From contig JADFHG010000230.1 in the NCBI GenBank assembly GCA_022567365.1, positions 1 through 6,385 of the forward strand: a DNA stretch of 6,385 nucleotides, read 5' to 3'. Positions 5,261 to 6,385 of the stretch are shown here, one piece after another. Each line of letters starts with the position of its first letter. Position 1 is the first letter of the stretch. A program made the position numbers and the translations under genes. The notes under the pieces were generated by a model. That model saw only the letters and a list, made by a program, of their open reading frames with translations, ran no database searches and was not told where the DNA came from. This stretch comes from Planctomycetota bacterium. GTDB taxonomy: Bacteria; Planctomycetota; Phycisphaerae; UBA1845.

Positions 5261-5842
5261 TTACCCGTCCGACGTTTCCATCGACTCCTGATCCGCCGAC
5301 TCCTGCACGATTGCCGCGTCGTCCGGCACGCCGCTCGAACATACAACCGACGTCAGCATTACGGCCGACAGCGCGAATGCGAAGAGGAGCTTCGTCACAA
5401 TACCCAGGGTGAAGCCGATCGCGGAAAACACCCCGACCCGCAGGCCCTGTCCGACGTCCTTGCGCACGCCCAACTCGACGACGAGCGCACCGATGAAGCA
5501 ACCGAGAATCGCGCCGATCGTCGTGCCGATCACCGGCAATGGAATGGTGAAGACGAGCATGCCGACGAATCCGCCGATGAGCGCACCCCATGCGGCCTTG
5601 CCGCTCGCGCCTGCCTTGCGGGCAAAGACCACCGACATCAGCGCCTCGACGATCTCCGCGATTACCGCGACGACGGTCGCCGCGATGAGCAACGTCAGGG
5701 ATAATGTCTGCCAGCCGTCGTACCAACCATACCCCCAGCCGGTAAAGACGATCAGCCAAATGCCCGGCAAACGCACGGCGGTCAATACGACCCCCGCCAC
5801 GCACGCCAGCACCAGCGATACCATCCAGACAACGTCCCACAC
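5261..5842 (-). CDS. DUF456-like integral membrane protein (193 aa)
   Basis: Predicted inner-membrane protein of 193 residues resembling the DUF456 family, whose function is unknown. Characteristic features are the early VRLPGIWLIVFTGW segment, the amphipathic EIVEALMSVVFARKAGASGK region, and the glycine-rich block GALIGGFVGMLV...GTTIGAILGCFIGALVVEL at about 86-126. Hydrophobic segments lie at about 3-22, 26-42, 48-68, 86-100, 103-125 and 133-165. After 165 the tail is polar and acidic (PDDAAIVQESADQESMETSD) and is probably an extension specific to this lineage. The start is uncertain: a GTG at 5842 gives the full first helix but its purine-rich GAGAGA lies rather far upstream (12 nt); an ATG at 5824 (residue 7) is the alternative. 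The stop is TAA. It is transcribed alone. Confidence 0.8.
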   Translation of the reverse strand: MWDVVWMVSLVLACVAGVVLTAVRLPGIWLIVFTGWGYGWYDGWQTLSLTLLIAATVVAVIAEIVEALMSVVFARKAGASGKAAWGALIGGFVGMLVFTIPLPVIGTTIGAILGCFIGALVVELGVRKDVGQGLRVGVFSAIGFTLGIVTKLLFAFALSAVMLTSVVCSSGVPDDAAIVQESADQESMETSDG

Positions 5843-6173
5843 GGTGCACGATCTCTCTGAAAAATGCTGCTATACAACGGATTCGGAAGCGAGCGCGGAA
5901 CATTTCGCCTCGGCGCCGGGTTGCTCGAACGCGGCCCGGTATACGGAGGAAACCGCCGCGAGTATACATGCAGCCGTCGCCGCGGACAGCCCGGCGAACC
6001 GTTGTCGAACGCAGCGTGACGGAAGAGCAACCACGGTTGGCCGGATATCGCCCCAACTTCGGGCATTACCCCCGTCAACGCTCGCCCTGCCGAGGACGAC
6101 GTGCTACTCTCGCTTCGGGTGCGGCGCTGCCGAGGTGTCGCATCGGCGCAGGCAACACGGAGAATCTACAGGC
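5843..6173. other. Divergent intergenic region
   Basis: This is the spacer between the DUF456-like gene (minus) and the receiver-like gene (plus). I see no supported gene. A TATAGC on the minus strand (5874-5869) and a TACTCT on the plus strand (6105-6110, preceded by TG) are possible -10 elements without good -35 partners. A 9-bp direct repeat CTGCCGAGG occurs at about 6087 and 6127. A long minus-strand frame that crosses this area and the neighbouring gene is a shadow. Confidence 0.45.
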
Positions 6174-6385
6174 ATGTCCGAACAACCGATGTCCATCAAT
6201 GCAGTGGTCGTTCTCAACGACCTAATCTTCGAAACGAAGATTCGCTCGACCGCAGCGGCGGTCGGCGCCCAGGTCGCTTTCGCGCGGTCGCCGGCGGATC
6301 TCTCCAGACTCCTGGCTGGCGAAGATAGAGTCCTCGTCATCGTCGATCTCAACTCGTCCGATGGTGATCCTATGGGCGCGATCCG
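6174..6385 (+). CDS. Receiver-like (CheY-type) protein, 5' part only
   Basis: The frame is open from the ATG at 6174 to the window edge, giving the first 70 residues of a longer protein. The pattern is that of a receiver-like alpha/beta domain: a first strand AVVVLNDLIF, a helix ETKIRSTAAAVG, a second strand VAFARSPADL, then VLVIVDLNSSDGDP, where D58 occupies the phospho-acceptor position. The paired acidic residues normally at the end of the first strand are N15-D16 here, so phosphorylation may be weak or absent. Similar stand-alone pseudo-receiver proteins occur in planctomycetes and myxobacteria (recalled, not searched). GGAGA at 6159-6163 lies 10 nt upstream; an ATG at 6189 is the alternative start. 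Confidence 0.7.
   Translation, partial: MSEQPMSINAVVVLNDLIFETKIRSTAAAVGAQVAFARSPADLSRLLAGEDRVLVIVDLNSSDGDPMGAI

Noticed and set aside
5079..6056. Long 325-codon minus-strand frame
   Set aside because: Its Arg-rich translation is the out-of-frame shadow of the DUF456-like gene and has no family resemblance or ribosome-binding site.

Overview
The window is GC-rich bacterial DNA that looks planctomycete-like. This rests on the CxxCGYxL...CPECG zinc-ribbon tail on a membrane protein, a truncated receiver-like protein of a type I associate with planctomycetes, and intergenic spaces full of small palindromes built on GTGCCCCACC, GTGGCAC and GGCTAATAGCC. This assignment is inference; there is no rRNA or marker gene here.

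Layout, left to right. 1-230: no gene, one inverted repeat. 231-650 (-): small four-helix SMR/EamA-like transporter. 651-1034: no gene, with a 15-bp tandem repeat. 1035-1478 (+): the C-terminal third of an ISL3-family transposase, a dead IS remnant. 1489-1671 (+): a probable leftover gene tail with a degenerate zinc ribbon, whose stop overlaps the TTG start of the next gene. 1668-2255 and 2269-2631 (+): a two-gene unit of a membrane protein with a C-terminal zinc ribbon and a small exported coiled-coil protein. 2632-3001: duplicated 27-bp hairpins and a (GTGTCY)n hexanucleotide array. 3002-3943 (-): the most interesting gene. 3944-4277: divergent promoter region. 4278-4904 (+): secreted DUF1579-like protein. 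4905-5260: nested palindromes, no gene. 5261-5842 (-): DUF456-like membrane protein. 5843-6173: divergent spacer. 6174-6385 (+): start of a receiver-like protein cut by the window edge.

Main result: the 3002-3943 gene is very probably a selenoprotein. Conventional reading gives two pieces, but they are in the same frame and separated only by one in-frame UGA (3323-3325). That UGA sits exactly where redoxin-fold proteins of the W-C-P-F-C type have their catalytic cysteine (here R-A-H-W-U-P-F-C). The hairpin GCAACUG-GUU-CAGUUGC begins 14 nt after the UGA, with a G at the start of its loop, as expected for a bacterial SECIS element. The full product is 313 residues: a possible export signal, an N-terminal domain resembling a DsbD-alpha-type module, and a redoxin domain with a U-x-x-C centre. 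Cys210 is the only cysteine in the protein, so Sec207/Cys210 is its only possible redox pair. UGA also serves as an ordinary stop elsewhere in the window, including at the end of this same gene, so the codon is not globally reassigned.

The genes do not form one pathway. The selenoprotein and the DUF1579-like gene share a divergent intergenic region and are both probably exported, but a functional link is only a possibility.
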